From Methanoregula sp. (GTDB lineage Archaea; Halobacteriota; Methanomicrobia; Methanomicrobiales; Methanospirillaceae), in contig JAPKXV010000424.1 of the NCBI GenBank assembly GCA_026394635.1, positions 1-10,774 of the forward strand: a stretch of 10,774 nucleotides of DNA. Direction: 5' to 3'. How positions within the stretch are numbered: the stretch's first letter is position 1; every line of letters begins with the position of its first letter. Below the pieces are notes generated by a model, which did no database searches, had not been told where the DNA came from, and saw nothing but the letters and a program-made list of their open reading frames with translations. Of this stretch, positions 5,568 to 10,774 are shown piece by piece. The position numbers and the translations under genes were made by a program.

Positions 5568-6866
5568 CTAATTGCCTGCATCCATCTGCAGCTTCAGGAG
5601 CGCCGCGGCAATCTCAAGCGAGGTATAATCGTCAACCATGATTCGCTCGACGGCCTCTATCTGTTTTTCAAGGTTACCGGCATCGACAGTCTGCTTGATT
5701 TTATCGGTAAATGCTTTTGTCCTTGACTCTGCAGCATCACGCGCTGAGGGGATGGGGATCCGGGAGATCGTGATATTTGCAAGGCGCTGGATCTCGCGCA
5801 TCTTGTACACATCTTCAGGGCCGACAAAGGTGATGGCACGTCCGCTCCTGCCCGCCCGTGCCGTCCTGCCGATCCGGTGGACGTAATATTCAGCGACCTG
5901 CGGGACATCCAGGTTGACAACCAGATCGATGTCATCGACGTCAATTCCCCGTGCTGCGACATCGGTAGCCACAAGCAGGTCGATCTCGCCTTTGCGGAAC
6001 TGCCCCATCACCCGGTCACGCTGGGACTGTTTCAAGTCCCCGTGAATTTCGCCCACACGGTACCCAAGAGGTCTGAGCCGTTTTGTCAACTGGTCGACGC
6101 GCCGTTTCGTGTTACAGAATACCAGCACGAGTTTTGGGTCCATCTGGTCCAGGAGCCGGCAGAGTACGTCGAACTTATCCCGGGTGTGTACGTCGATATA
6201 CCGCTGTTCGACCTCGGGGACGGTCAGTTCCTTATGAGGGATCTCGACAAACTCCGGGTTCTTCTGGAACCGCCGGGAGATTGAAAGGATGGGTTTTGGC
6301 ATGGTTGCGGAGAAGAGGACGGTCTGCCGTTCCAAGGGGGTCTGCTTAAGGATCGTTTCGATATCGGGAAGAAACCCCATGTCCAGCATCTGGTCTGCCT
6401 CATCAAGGACAACCATCTTCACCCGGGAGAGCGAAAGCGTCCGGCGGCGGAGGTGGTCGAGAACGCGTCCCGGAGTCCCGACAACGATCTGGACACCGGT
6501 CTTTAATGAGCGCAGCTGCCGTTCGATCGGCTGCCCGCCATAGATGGGTAGCACGGTCGTATGGGTCATGTGGGCTGCAAGCTGGGCGATCTCTTCTGCG
6601 GTCTGGATTGCAAGTTCCCGGGTGGGGGAGAGGATGATGACCTGGGTCTGCCGGTCATGGGGATCGAGCCGTTCGAGCGCGGGAATACCAAACGCCGCGG
6701 TTTTTCCGGTACCGGTCTTTGCCTGACCGGTCACATCATTGCCTGCAAGGATAAGGGGTATTGCACTGATCTGGATTGGTGTGGGTTCTTCAAAACCCAT
6801 ATCTTCGACAGCCCGGAGTATTTTTGGGCTGATGTTGAATTTTTTGAATGAAAAAGAGGATTCCAT
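5568..6866 (-). CDS. DEAD-box ATP-dependent RNA helicase
   Basis: A 432-residue helicase with two RecA-like domains and every signature of the family. These are the Q motif (GFEEPTPIQ, Q32), motif I AKTGTGKT (49-56), Ia PTRELAIQ (81-88), GG (110-111), Ib TPGR (131-134), II DEAD (155-158), III SAT (186-188), IV VLVFCNT (247-253), V ATDVAARGID (300-309) and VI HRIGRTARAG (330-339). After motif VI about 90 residues form a short helical tail without an obvious RNA-binding domain, unlike the long tails of bacterial DeaD/CsdA. It unwinds short RNA duplexes using ATP in RNA decay, ribosome assembly or cold adaptation; which of these cannot be told. The ATG at 6866 has no SD, and the TATA box lies only about 25-30 bp upstream, suggesting a leaderless mRNA. 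It is transcribed divergently from the aIF1A gene. Confidence 0.95.
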   Translation of the reverse strand: MESSFSFKKFNISPKILRAVEDMGFEEPTPIQISAIPLILAGNDVTGQAKTGTGKTAAFGIPALERLDPHDRQTQVIILSPTRELAIQTAEEIAQLAAHMTHTTVLPIYGGQPIERQLRSLKTGVQIVVGTPGRVLDHLRRRTLSLSRVKMVVLDEADQMLDMGFLPDIETILKQTPLERQTVLFSATMPKPILSISRRFQKNPEFVEIPHKELTVPEVEQRYIDVHTRDKFDVLCRLLDQMDPKLVLVFCNTKRRVDQLTKRLRPLGYRVGEIHGDLKQSQRDRVMGQFRKGEIDLLVATDVAARGIDVDDIDLVVNLDVPQVAEYYVHRIGRTARAGRSGRAITFVGPEDVYKMREIQRLANITISRIPIPSARDAAESRTKAFTDKIKQTVDAGNLEKQIEAVERIMVDDYTSLEIAAALLKLQMDAGN

Positions 6867-6890
6867 TTATTTATTATTGGTGCCCTGAGG

Positions 6891-6900
6891 TCTTTATAGA
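6891..6900 (-). promoter_or_regulatory. TATA box of the DEAD-box helicase gene (leaderless or near-leaderless start)
   Basis: Read on the minus strand this is TCTATAAAGA, a good archaeal TATA box. Its centre is about 29 bp before the ATG (6866), and archaeal transcription starts about 25 bp after the TATA centre. The predicted leader is therefore only a few bases, and no SD-like sequence lies in that AT-rich stretch. A leaderless transcript is the simplest reading. Confidence 0.55.
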
Positions 6901-6961
6901 TGTTATTGAAAAAACAAAAAAATTCCGGCCGTGAATCAAAAATTTTGTAATCCTCTCCTTC

Positions 6962-6976
6962 AAATGATTCTCATTT
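6962..6976. promoter_or_regulatory. 15-bp palindrome resembling a Fur-box core
   Basis: A perfect inverted repeat AAATGA-TTC-TCATTT. In reverse it reads AAATGAGAATCATTT, which contains the AATGAGAATCATT core found in many bacterial Fur sites. It lies in the 246-bp gap between the divergent helicase and aIF1A genes, about 65 bp upstream of the helicase TATA box and about 75 bp upstream of the aIF1A TATA box. No metalloregulator gene is in the window, so what binds here is unknown. The rest of 6901-7040 shows only A/T runs. Confidence 0.4.
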
Positions 6977-7047
6977 CGGCATTACTCCACCGAAACCTGC
7001 CATGCTTTTATCAATCACACAATACCTTAATCCCGTCAGACATCATG

Positions 7048-7112
7048 TATATTACTCTGATAACCTGTATTCAAGCAGAGATAATATCATCATAGAATCA
7101 GGAGTGGATTAA
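7048..7112 (+). promoter_or_regulatory. aIF1A promoter, leader and strong SD that decides the start
   Basis: A TATA-like element TATATT (7048-7053) predicts transcription from about 7075 and a leader of about 38 bases. The leader ends in AGGAGTGGAT (7100-7109), whose AGGAG core matches the 16S 3' end well. It is 8 bases from the CTG at 7113 and far from any ATG, GTG or TTG in the aIF1A frame. An in-frame GTG-GAT-TAA (7104-7112) overlaps the SD and directly precedes the CTG. Confidence 0.6.
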
Positions 7113-7451
7113 CTGTCATTCAGGAAAGATCAAAATAACGGGGAGATCGATGTTGAGACCCAGAACGAGACCGGCACTGAAGTAATCCGTGTACGGTTGC
7201 CCAAGAAACGGAACCGGGAGATCTTTGCCTCTGCCGACCTTATGATGGGGGCAAATCACATCCGTGTCCGGTGTTTCGATGGTGTCACCCGCATGGGCAG
7301 GATCAAAGGGAAGATCAAAAAAAGGGTCTGGATACGGGAAGGAGATACGTTAATTGTTGTTCCCTGGAGCTTCCAGGACGAAAAATGTGATATTATTTAC
7401 CGGTACCTCAAACCACAGGTAGAGTGGTTACGAAGGAACCGGTACCTCTAG
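7113..7451 (+). CDS. eif1A: Translation initiation factor aIF1A, apparent CUG start
   Basis: This is the archaeal homologue of eIF1A/IF1, an OB-fold factor that sits in the ribosomal A site and helps start-codon selection. The conserved body runs from TEVIRVRLPKKRN through GANHIRVRCFDGVTRMGRIK, IKKRVWIREGDTLIVVPWSF and DEKCDIIYRYLKPQVEWLRR to the end. The first in-frame ordinary start, TTG at 7197, would begin at MPKKRN and lose the first OB strand (VIRVRL), and it has no SD. The frame is open upstream only to a TAA at 7110-7112, and the next codon, CTG at 7113, sits 8 bases behind a strong SD. Starting there gives 112 residues, the usual size, with a polar N-terminal tail as in other aIF1A. 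A CUG start is therefore best supported, unless a sequencing error hides an ATG. The family call is very firm; the start is an inference. Confidence 0.93.
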   Translation: MSFRKDQNNGEIDVETQNETGTEVIRVRLPKKRNREIFASADLMMGANHIRVRCFDGVTRMGRIKGKIKKRVWIREGDTLIVVPWSFQDEKCDIIYRYLKPQVEWLRRNRYL

Positions 7452-7456
7452 AATCA

Positions 7457-7463
7457 TTTTTTT
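7457..7463 (+). terminator. T7 run after the aIF1A gene
   Basis: A T7 tract starts 6 bases after the stop codon, without a hairpin before it. This is the usual form of an archaeal terminator and suggests aIF1A is transcribed alone. Confidence 0.5.
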
Positions 7464-7478
7464 AATCTATCCGTTATT

Positions 7479-7588
7479 CCTGTCGGACGTTGTTATTCCG
7501 GTTTACCTTCTCTCGATCGATATCCTCGTCAGAAACCCTCCCCCATCGCACTTTATTAAACTCCCTGTATACCACGATTTCCGACAGG
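7479..7588. repeat. Widely spaced 9-bp inverted repeat framing an intergenic segment
   Basis: CCTGTCGGA (7479-7487) and TCCGACAGG (7580-7588) are perfect reverse complements, 92 bases apart, in the 197-bp gap between aIF1A and the next gene. If transcribed they would close a roughly 110-base RNA loop. I see no convincing inner stems or known RNA motif, and no clear promoter just before it. A chance match is possible. Confidence 0.25.
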
Positions 7589-7648
7589 GGATGACTACTT
7601 CATCTCGCAGGACATATACTATTGAGTGATTCGTTCACAGGAGGAAAG

Positions 7649-7912
7649 ATGAAAGGGATATTTCTCGATTCGCGGGTCTATGTGCCTGATACCACGCAAA
7701 TCCAGATCCTCGAAACAGTCGCAGGTAAACCAGCCTGCCATATCAGTCATGTTGTGCACCAGTTACTGCCTGACCACAGCGAAAGCAGCGTCCGATCAGG
7801 TGTTCACAAGTTACTTTCAAAAAGGTACCTCGACGGGGGGAAAGCAAATAACGAGATCCTGTTAAGGATCACTTCGGGAGGCCGCATGGCCCTCCAGCGG
7901 ACAGCGGACTAA
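7649..7912 (+). CDS. Small winged-helix-like protein, unknown function
   Basis: An 87-residue protein with the look of a minimal winged helix-turn-helix. Helix 1 is TTQIQILETVAG (about 15-26), helix 2 is HISHVVHQLL (31-40), the recognition helix is SESSVRSGVHKLLSKRYL (44-61), and a wing (GGKANNEILLRITSGGRMAL) follows. This resembles the DNA-binding core of PadR/MarR-like or DUF-type archaeal regulators, but I cannot assign a family, and there is no ligand domain. The ATG at 7649 follows a strong SD (AGGAGGA, 7639-7645); a TTG at 7622 in the same frame lacks one. A TATA-like CATATACTA (7610-7618) would give a very short leader. The gene stands alone, followed by a hairpin terminator, so its targets are unknown. 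Confidence 0.7.
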   Translation: MKGIFLDSRVYVPDTTQIQILETVAGKPACHISHVVHQLLPDHSESSVRSGVHKLLSKRYLDGGKANNEILLRITSGGRMALQRTAD

Positions 7913-7948
7913 AACACCACTTAAATCTTCCTTGTATCTTTTTTGTTA

Positions 7949-7973
7949 TCGCCGCTCAACAGGGCGAATTTTT
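7949..7973 (+). terminator. Hairpin plus T-run after the winged-helix gene
   Basis: TCGCC (7949-7953) pairs with GGCGA (7963-7967) around a 9-base loop and is followed at once by a T5 run (7969-7973). A T6 run (7939-7944) precedes it. Together these probably end the transcript of the gene at 7649. The rest of the gap to 8105 holds no other feature except the SD of the next gene. Confidence 0.45.
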
Positions 7974-8105
7974 GTCTCGTGATGAGTCTTTTTAGTCCGA
8001 CACGTCACCTATCGGGAGGACCGGTTTCCCAAGGGTTTATCATCCTTATGGTTGTTCATTGTAGCAGGTTTGCTGCAGTAGTTTTAGAGAAGGAGAGAGA
8101 TAACG

Positions 8106-9170
8106 GTGATTTCACTCCGTTTTTACCGGATTTATGATATTGGCAGGGAGATCGACCTTACCTGGCTGGAGCGTGAACTTGCAGAGAGCTTCGTAACAGC
8201 ACGGGCGAGTTTCTTGAGGGTCAAGCAGAAGTCCATCATGATCGAGGATCCGCCCCTTGCGATCCGGATGCAGCCGGTGCGGGCGGAGCGGAAAGGAAAA
8301 ACGTTTGAGTTTTCCGTGGTCGCCCGTGTATATGATATCGGGGCGATCAGTTTCTGTTTTGTGTATGAAGATCCTGCAGCGGATTATTCCTCGCTCAGCG
8401 AGATCGCATTCCTGTTTGCCGGCCAGGAAGGGCTCTCGGACTTTTATCTCCAGAACCTTACCAGACTTGGGGAGATCATCAGGCCGCATATCAAAAACTT
8501 TGCCTTCGATCAGGATTTTTTTGAGGACTATACCATCTATGTGACCGACCACCGGGACGATGCGATCGATCCGGTACCCCTGCTGATTGGTGAGATCACG
8601 ACAATTTCCCCCCAGATGCGGGAGGAAATTATCAGGAATTCACTCAGTTATACCCCGGATGACCTTGCGATCATCTCCTGGGATTCGGCCCTCCTCTGCA
8701 ACCCGGAGATCCCCACCGATCTCATCGACCTGATCGAATATGCCAATGTGCAGGTCCTCGAGCTGCGGTACTATGACCGGGAACTGTCCCGGCAGATGGA
8801 GAAAATGTACGATGATATTGAGCATGCTGACAGGATGTGGAGGTTCTTAAGGATGCACCAGTACCACGCGATCATGGGCAAACAGATGGAGACGTATGCA
8901 GAGATCTCCGAGATTTTTGAGAAAGTCAACAACCTGATCAAAGTCACCGAGGACGTTTATTATGCCCGGGTCTATGCCACAGCCTTAAAAGTGTTCCGGA
9001 GCAGCCAGTGGAGCGGGAGCGTGAGCCGTAAGATTGACGTGATCCGGGAGAACTATTCGATGCTCTCGGACGAAGTCCGTATCCAGCACTCAAACTTCCT
9101 CGAATGGGTGATCATCATCCTGATCGCTTTAGAGTTTGGCCTCGCCATCTGGCAGAGCATGCGGGGATAG
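8106..9170 (+). CDS. RMD1/DUF155-family protein with C-terminal membrane anchor
   Basis: A 354-residue protein that I assign to the RMD1/YagE (DUF155, RMND1/Sif2) family. Family features are the DIGAISFCF strand (77-85), SYTPDDLAIISWDSALLCNP (181-200), EYANVQVLELRYYDREL (211-227), a long helical region with ISEIFEKVNNLIKVTED (267-283), and one C-terminal transmembrane helix (EWVIIILIALEFGLAIW, 333-349) with a 5-residue tail. In eukaryotes RMND1 anchors mitochondrial ribosomes at the inner membrane, and yeast RMD1 and SIF2 are related. The archaeal role is unknown. The topology suggests a cytoplasmic domain held at the membrane. The start is GTG at 8106 behind AGGAGAG (8091-8097, 8 bases). It is monocistronic as far as the sequence shows. 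The family call rests on recalled motifs. Confidence 0.82.
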   Translation: MISLRFYRIYDIGREIDLTWLERELAESFVTARASFLRVKQKSIMIEDPPLAIRMQPVRAERKGKTFEFSVVARVYDIGAISFCFVYEDPAADYSSLSEIAFLFAGQEGLSDFYLQNLTRLGEIIRPHIKNFAFDQDFFEDYTIYVTDHRDDAIDPVPLLIGEITTISPQMREEIIRNSLSYTPDDLAIISWDSALLCNPEIPTDLIDLIEYANVQVLELRYYDRELSRQMEKMYDDIEHADRMWRFLRMHQYHAIMGKQMETYAEISEIFEKVNNLIKVTEDVYYARVYATALKVFRSSQWSGSVSRKIDVIRENYSMLSDEVRIQHSNFLEWVIIILIALEFGLAIWQSMRG

Positions 9171-9302
9171 TACCCGAAAAGATTCATCAGATGGGATTTC
9201 TGTCCTGTGATCCGGAATGGGTATGTCAGATACTCGAGAAATCTGCACTTCTCCGATCCGATAAAAACTAAACGGCAGAGGGGTAAAAGAAGAGGACGTG
9301 CT

Positions 9303-9345
9303 CACGATATGACCTGAATGGAACAGGACGTGTCGTGAAATTTTT
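9303..9345 (+). terminator. Weak hairpin and T-run after the RMD1-family gene
   Basis: CACGA (9303-9307) can pair with TCGTG (9333-9337) and is followed by AAATTTTT. A 12-bp palindrome, TTTTAATTAAAA (9342-9353), overlaps the T-run, so termination could work from both strands between these convergent genes. The gap 9171-9302 shows nothing else beyond a 26-codon ORF I do not trust. Confidence 0.3.
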
Positions 9346-9364
9346 AATTAAAAGTGAAAGAAAG

Positions 9365-9371
9365 AAAAAAA
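9365..9371 (-). terminator. T-run ending the zinc-ribbon gene
   Basis: On the minus strand a T7 tract begins 2 bases after the stop codon of the CxxC-x17-CxxC gene and is followed by further T-rich sequence (CTTTCTTTC). This fits archaeal termination. Confidence 0.5.
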
Positions 9372-9372
9372 T

Positions 9373-9540
9373 TTAGAACCGGGGTTTCCGGTGCTTTGGA
9401 AGGCAGTCCTGGCAATAGACAGGTCTTCCTTCGGTTGGCTTAAATGGTACTTCGCAATCTTTACCGCAGTCTGAACAGACTACCTTTGTCATTTCACGGG
9501 GGCCGAAGTTTCTCGGACCGCCAAAATTTGATCCATACAT
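9373..9540 (-). CDS. CxxC-x17-CxxC zinc-ribbon protein, 55 residues
   Basis: A short minus-strand gene of 55 residues with a start-to-stop frame and clear motif content. After a glycine-rich tail (MYGSNFGGPRNFGPRE) comes MTKVVCSDCGKDCEVPFKPT, followed by EGRPVYCQDCLPKHRK. Cysteines C22/C25 and C43/C46 are separated by exactly 17 residues, the hallmark of the CxxC-x17-CxxC domain first named from Methanosarcina, with an extra cysteine at C29. The two knuckles should hold one zinc; the basic C-terminus suggests nucleic-acid contact, but the function is unknown. The ATG at 9540 matches the usual glycine-rich N-terminus; an internal ATG (M17, 9492) would leave only the core. A TATA-like element and a small palindrome lie just upstream. 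It is divergent from the PAPS-reductase-like gene. Confidence 0.9.
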   Translation of the reverse strand: MYGSNFGGPRNFGPREMTKVVCSDCGKDCEVPFKPTEGRPVYCQDCLPKHRKPRF

Positions 9541-9542
9541 AA

Positions 9543-9584
9543 TGTTTCTCAAACAGCCTTTTGTTAGAAAACTGTATACTAAAG
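9543..9584 (-). promoter_or_regulatory. Promoter region of the zinc-ribbon gene with a small palindrome at the start site
   Basis: On the minus strand TTTAGTATAC (9583-9574) is TATA-like and would start transcription near 9552. The inverted repeat TGTTT-CTC-AAACA (9543-9555) sits right there, between the TATA box and the ATG. It could be an operator or a small leader hairpin. The GTATAC core is symmetric and might also serve the divergent gene. Confidence 0.35.
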
Positions 9585-9718
9585 AGAACGGCTGAGTTTA
9601 AGAAGCATTGCATGCCTGCAGGAGATTTTAGAGGACGCTACTCATGCCCATGTACATCTCTGCTTCACTACCATCATTCCCTCAATCGTTTCTCTTATTT
9701 CCTGAACCGATCCATGTA

Positions 9719-10774
9719 ATGAGTGTGATGCGCGAGCCGCCGGTCAAAAAGATCCTGTACTGGTGCGACCACTGCAATGTTCCGCTTATCGGGCAGGGGT
9801 GTGCGTGCGGCAGGGACACAAAGAAGATCCCGCTTCTCCAGCCCTACGATCTCCGTCCGGCATTAGCGGCAGATATGGCGCTGATAACACGGCTCATCCA
9901 CGAGCGGTTTGGAACGGTCCCGCTCCAGAAAATAGTACTTTTCAATAAAACCGGCGGTATCGACCGGGCTGATCTTGTGATTATGAACGGGGAGCGGTTT
10001 GGCTGGCTCACCTTTGATCCGGTTGAAAGGAAGTTCAATGTTGATATTGCTCCCGAAGCCCTGCCGTACCTGCTCCCGCATGTAACCCAGGGCATCGTCG
10101 ATCTCGAAAAACATACTGATGTCAGCAGGGATAAAGGAAGGATCGGGGGCAAAAAGTTATTGCTGACAACCCCAGTTCCTGACGGAACGGTGATTGTGAA
10201 ATACCGGACCAAGTACGGCACCGGCATGGTGAGGGGGGGACATATCAAAATCAAAGAGATTGTCCCCGTTAACCAAAAAACACCCCCCGACCCTGACTGG
10301 ACGGTTGCCATCGGACAGAACCGGTATCACCTGAAAAATCTTGAGCGCAACGCTATCAGGACCATCCGGCACCATATGAACGACCGCCCGACTATCAATG
10401 TCTCGTTCTCCGGGGGCAAGGACAGCACTGCCGTCCTGCACCTTGCCCGAAAGGCAGGCGTGACAAAGGCGTTCTTCATAGATACCGGCATCGAATTTCC
10501 CGAAACCGTGGAGTTTATCAAAGCACAGGGAATTGAGATCATTCCGCCGGTCGTCGATTTCTGGCAGGCTGCTGAGAAAGCAGGACCACCCGGCAAGGAC
10601 CACCGCTGGTGCTGCAAGCTCTTAAAACTGCGGCCGCTCAAACTCTACCTCGCAAAAGTTGGCCCGTGCGTGACCGTGCAGGGCAACCGGTGGTACGAGT
10701 CATGGAACCGGGCTGATCTTGAAGAGACAAGCCAGAACCCTGACAACCCGCTCCAGCTCAACATCTCGCCGATC
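9719..10774 (+). CDS. PAPS-reductase-family protein with zinc ribbon and PUA-like domain (3' end outside window)
   Basis: 352 residues are visible and the frame runs off the window. The order is a zinc ribbon (C16, C19, C28 and C30 in WCDHC and CACG), a middle domain (about 40-130), a PUA-like segment (about 130-195, with GTVIVKYRTKYGTGMVRGGH), then a PP-loop domain with NVSFSGGKDSTAVLHLARKA (P-loop at 231-236) and FFIDTGIEFPET. The motif HRWCCKLLKLRPLK (C298, C299) resembles the CC half of the [4Fe-4S] site of APS reductases; the matching CxxC should lie beyond the window end. The PUA domain suggests an RNA substrate or RNA thiolation rather than plain sulfate assimilation, as in related methanogen proteins, but this is inference. 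The start is uncertain. ATG 9719, GTG 9725 and ATG 9728 are all in frame with no SD. ATG 9644 is also in frame, behind GAGG at 9 bases, but adds a non-conserved-looking stretch. Confidence 0.88.
   Translation, partial: MSVMREPPVKKILYWCDHCNVPLIGQGCACGRDTKKIPLLQPYDLRPALAADMALITRLIHERFGTVPLQKIVLFNKTGGIDRADLVIMNGERFGWLTFDPVERKFNVDIAPEALPYLLPHVTQGIVDLEKHTDVSRDKGRIGGKKLLLTTPVPDGTVIVKYRTKYGTGMVRGGHIKIKEIVPVNQKTPPDPDWTVAIGQNRYHLKNLERNAIRTIRHHMNDRPTINVSFSGGKDSTAVLHLARKAGVTKAFFIDTGIEFPETVEFIKAQGIEIIPPVVDFWQAAEKAGPPGKDHRWCCKLLKLRPLKLYLAKVGPCVTVQGNRWYESWNRADLEETSQNPDNPLQLNISPI

Noticed and set aside
7104..7112. GTG-GAT-TAA minimal upstream ORF before the aIF1A CTG
   Set aside because: Its GTG is part of the SD itself and it has no SD of its own, so translation of it is unlikely; noted only because it is in the same frame.
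9191..9271. 26-codon plus-strand ORF (MGFLSCDPEWVCQILEKS...)
   Set aside because: No SD, no promoter and no recognised motif; too short to separate from chance.
9644..9718. Extended N-terminus of the PAPS-reductase-like protein from ATG 9644
   Set aside because: GAGG lies 9 bases before it, so it is not excluded, but the added residues (Ser/Pro/Phe-rich) do not look conserved, and the zinc ribbon sits at a normal distance from ATG 9719.
9844..10603. Minus-strand frames of about 150 codons opposite the PAPS-reductase-like gene
   Set aside because: The plus strand encodes a clear zinc ribbon, PP-loop and CC motif through the whole stretch, so the opposite frames are shadows.
1..10774. CRISPR arrays, insertion sequences, tRNA or rRNA genes
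   Set aside because: I found no regularly spaced repeats, transposase motifs, terminal inverted repeats or cloverleaf-like sequence by reading. A computational scan would be needed for certainty about small RNAs.

Overview
The window looks like a chromosomal stretch from a methanogenic archaeon, most likely of the Methanomicrobiales (Methanoregula-like; the genus is an inference). The signs are an archaeal initiation factor aIF1A, a CxxC-x17-CxxC zinc-ribbon protein of the type known from methanogens, an archaeal-style surface protein paired with a MacB-like ABC transporter, archaeal TATA boxes at several starts, and Shine-Dalgarno (SD) sites matching the GGAGGTGATC pattern. Coding density is normal. 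I see no insertion sequence, CRISPR array, tRNA or rRNA.

Layout. Positions 2-634 hold the 3' part of thiI (tRNA 4-thiouridine synthase). Positions 682-1354 are a two-gene unit, a DUF2178-like membrane protein overlapping a small XRE-family regulator. It is followed by a small secreted protein (1587-1916) whose promoter carries almost the same 30-bp TATA/palindrome block as the two-gene unit. Positions 2096-5235 form an export or envelope operon: a secreted COG1361-type protein, a small membrane-anchored tail ORF that looks split from it by a frameshift, an ABC ATPase and a MacB/FtsX-type permease. Positions 5236-5567 lie between converging genes and hold a possible decayed small cysteine-rich gene.

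On the minus strand, 5568-6866 encodes a DEAD-box RNA helicase with a promoter that predicts a leaderless or nearly leaderless mRNA. Divergent from it is the gene for aIF1A (7113-7451), which appears to start at a CUG codon behind a strong SD. Then come a small winged-helix-like protein (7649-7912) and an RMD1/DUF155-family protein with a C-terminal membrane anchor (8106-9170). A 55-residue zinc-ribbon gene on the minus strand (9373-9540) lies next to a divergent PAPS-reductase-family gene with an N-terminal zinc ribbon and a probable PUA domain (9719 to the window end, incomplete).

How it fits together. The window is mostly housekeeping and RNA-related (ThiI, DEAD-box helicase, aIF1A, the PUA/PP-loop protein), with two accessory modules: the XRE/DUF2178/secreted-protein set and the surface-protein/ABC operon. 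I found no clear defence system. The two observations I rate highest are the CUG start of aIF1A, which could allow autoregulation in the manner of bacterial infC, and the shared operator that ties the XRE regulator to a small unknown secreted protein.
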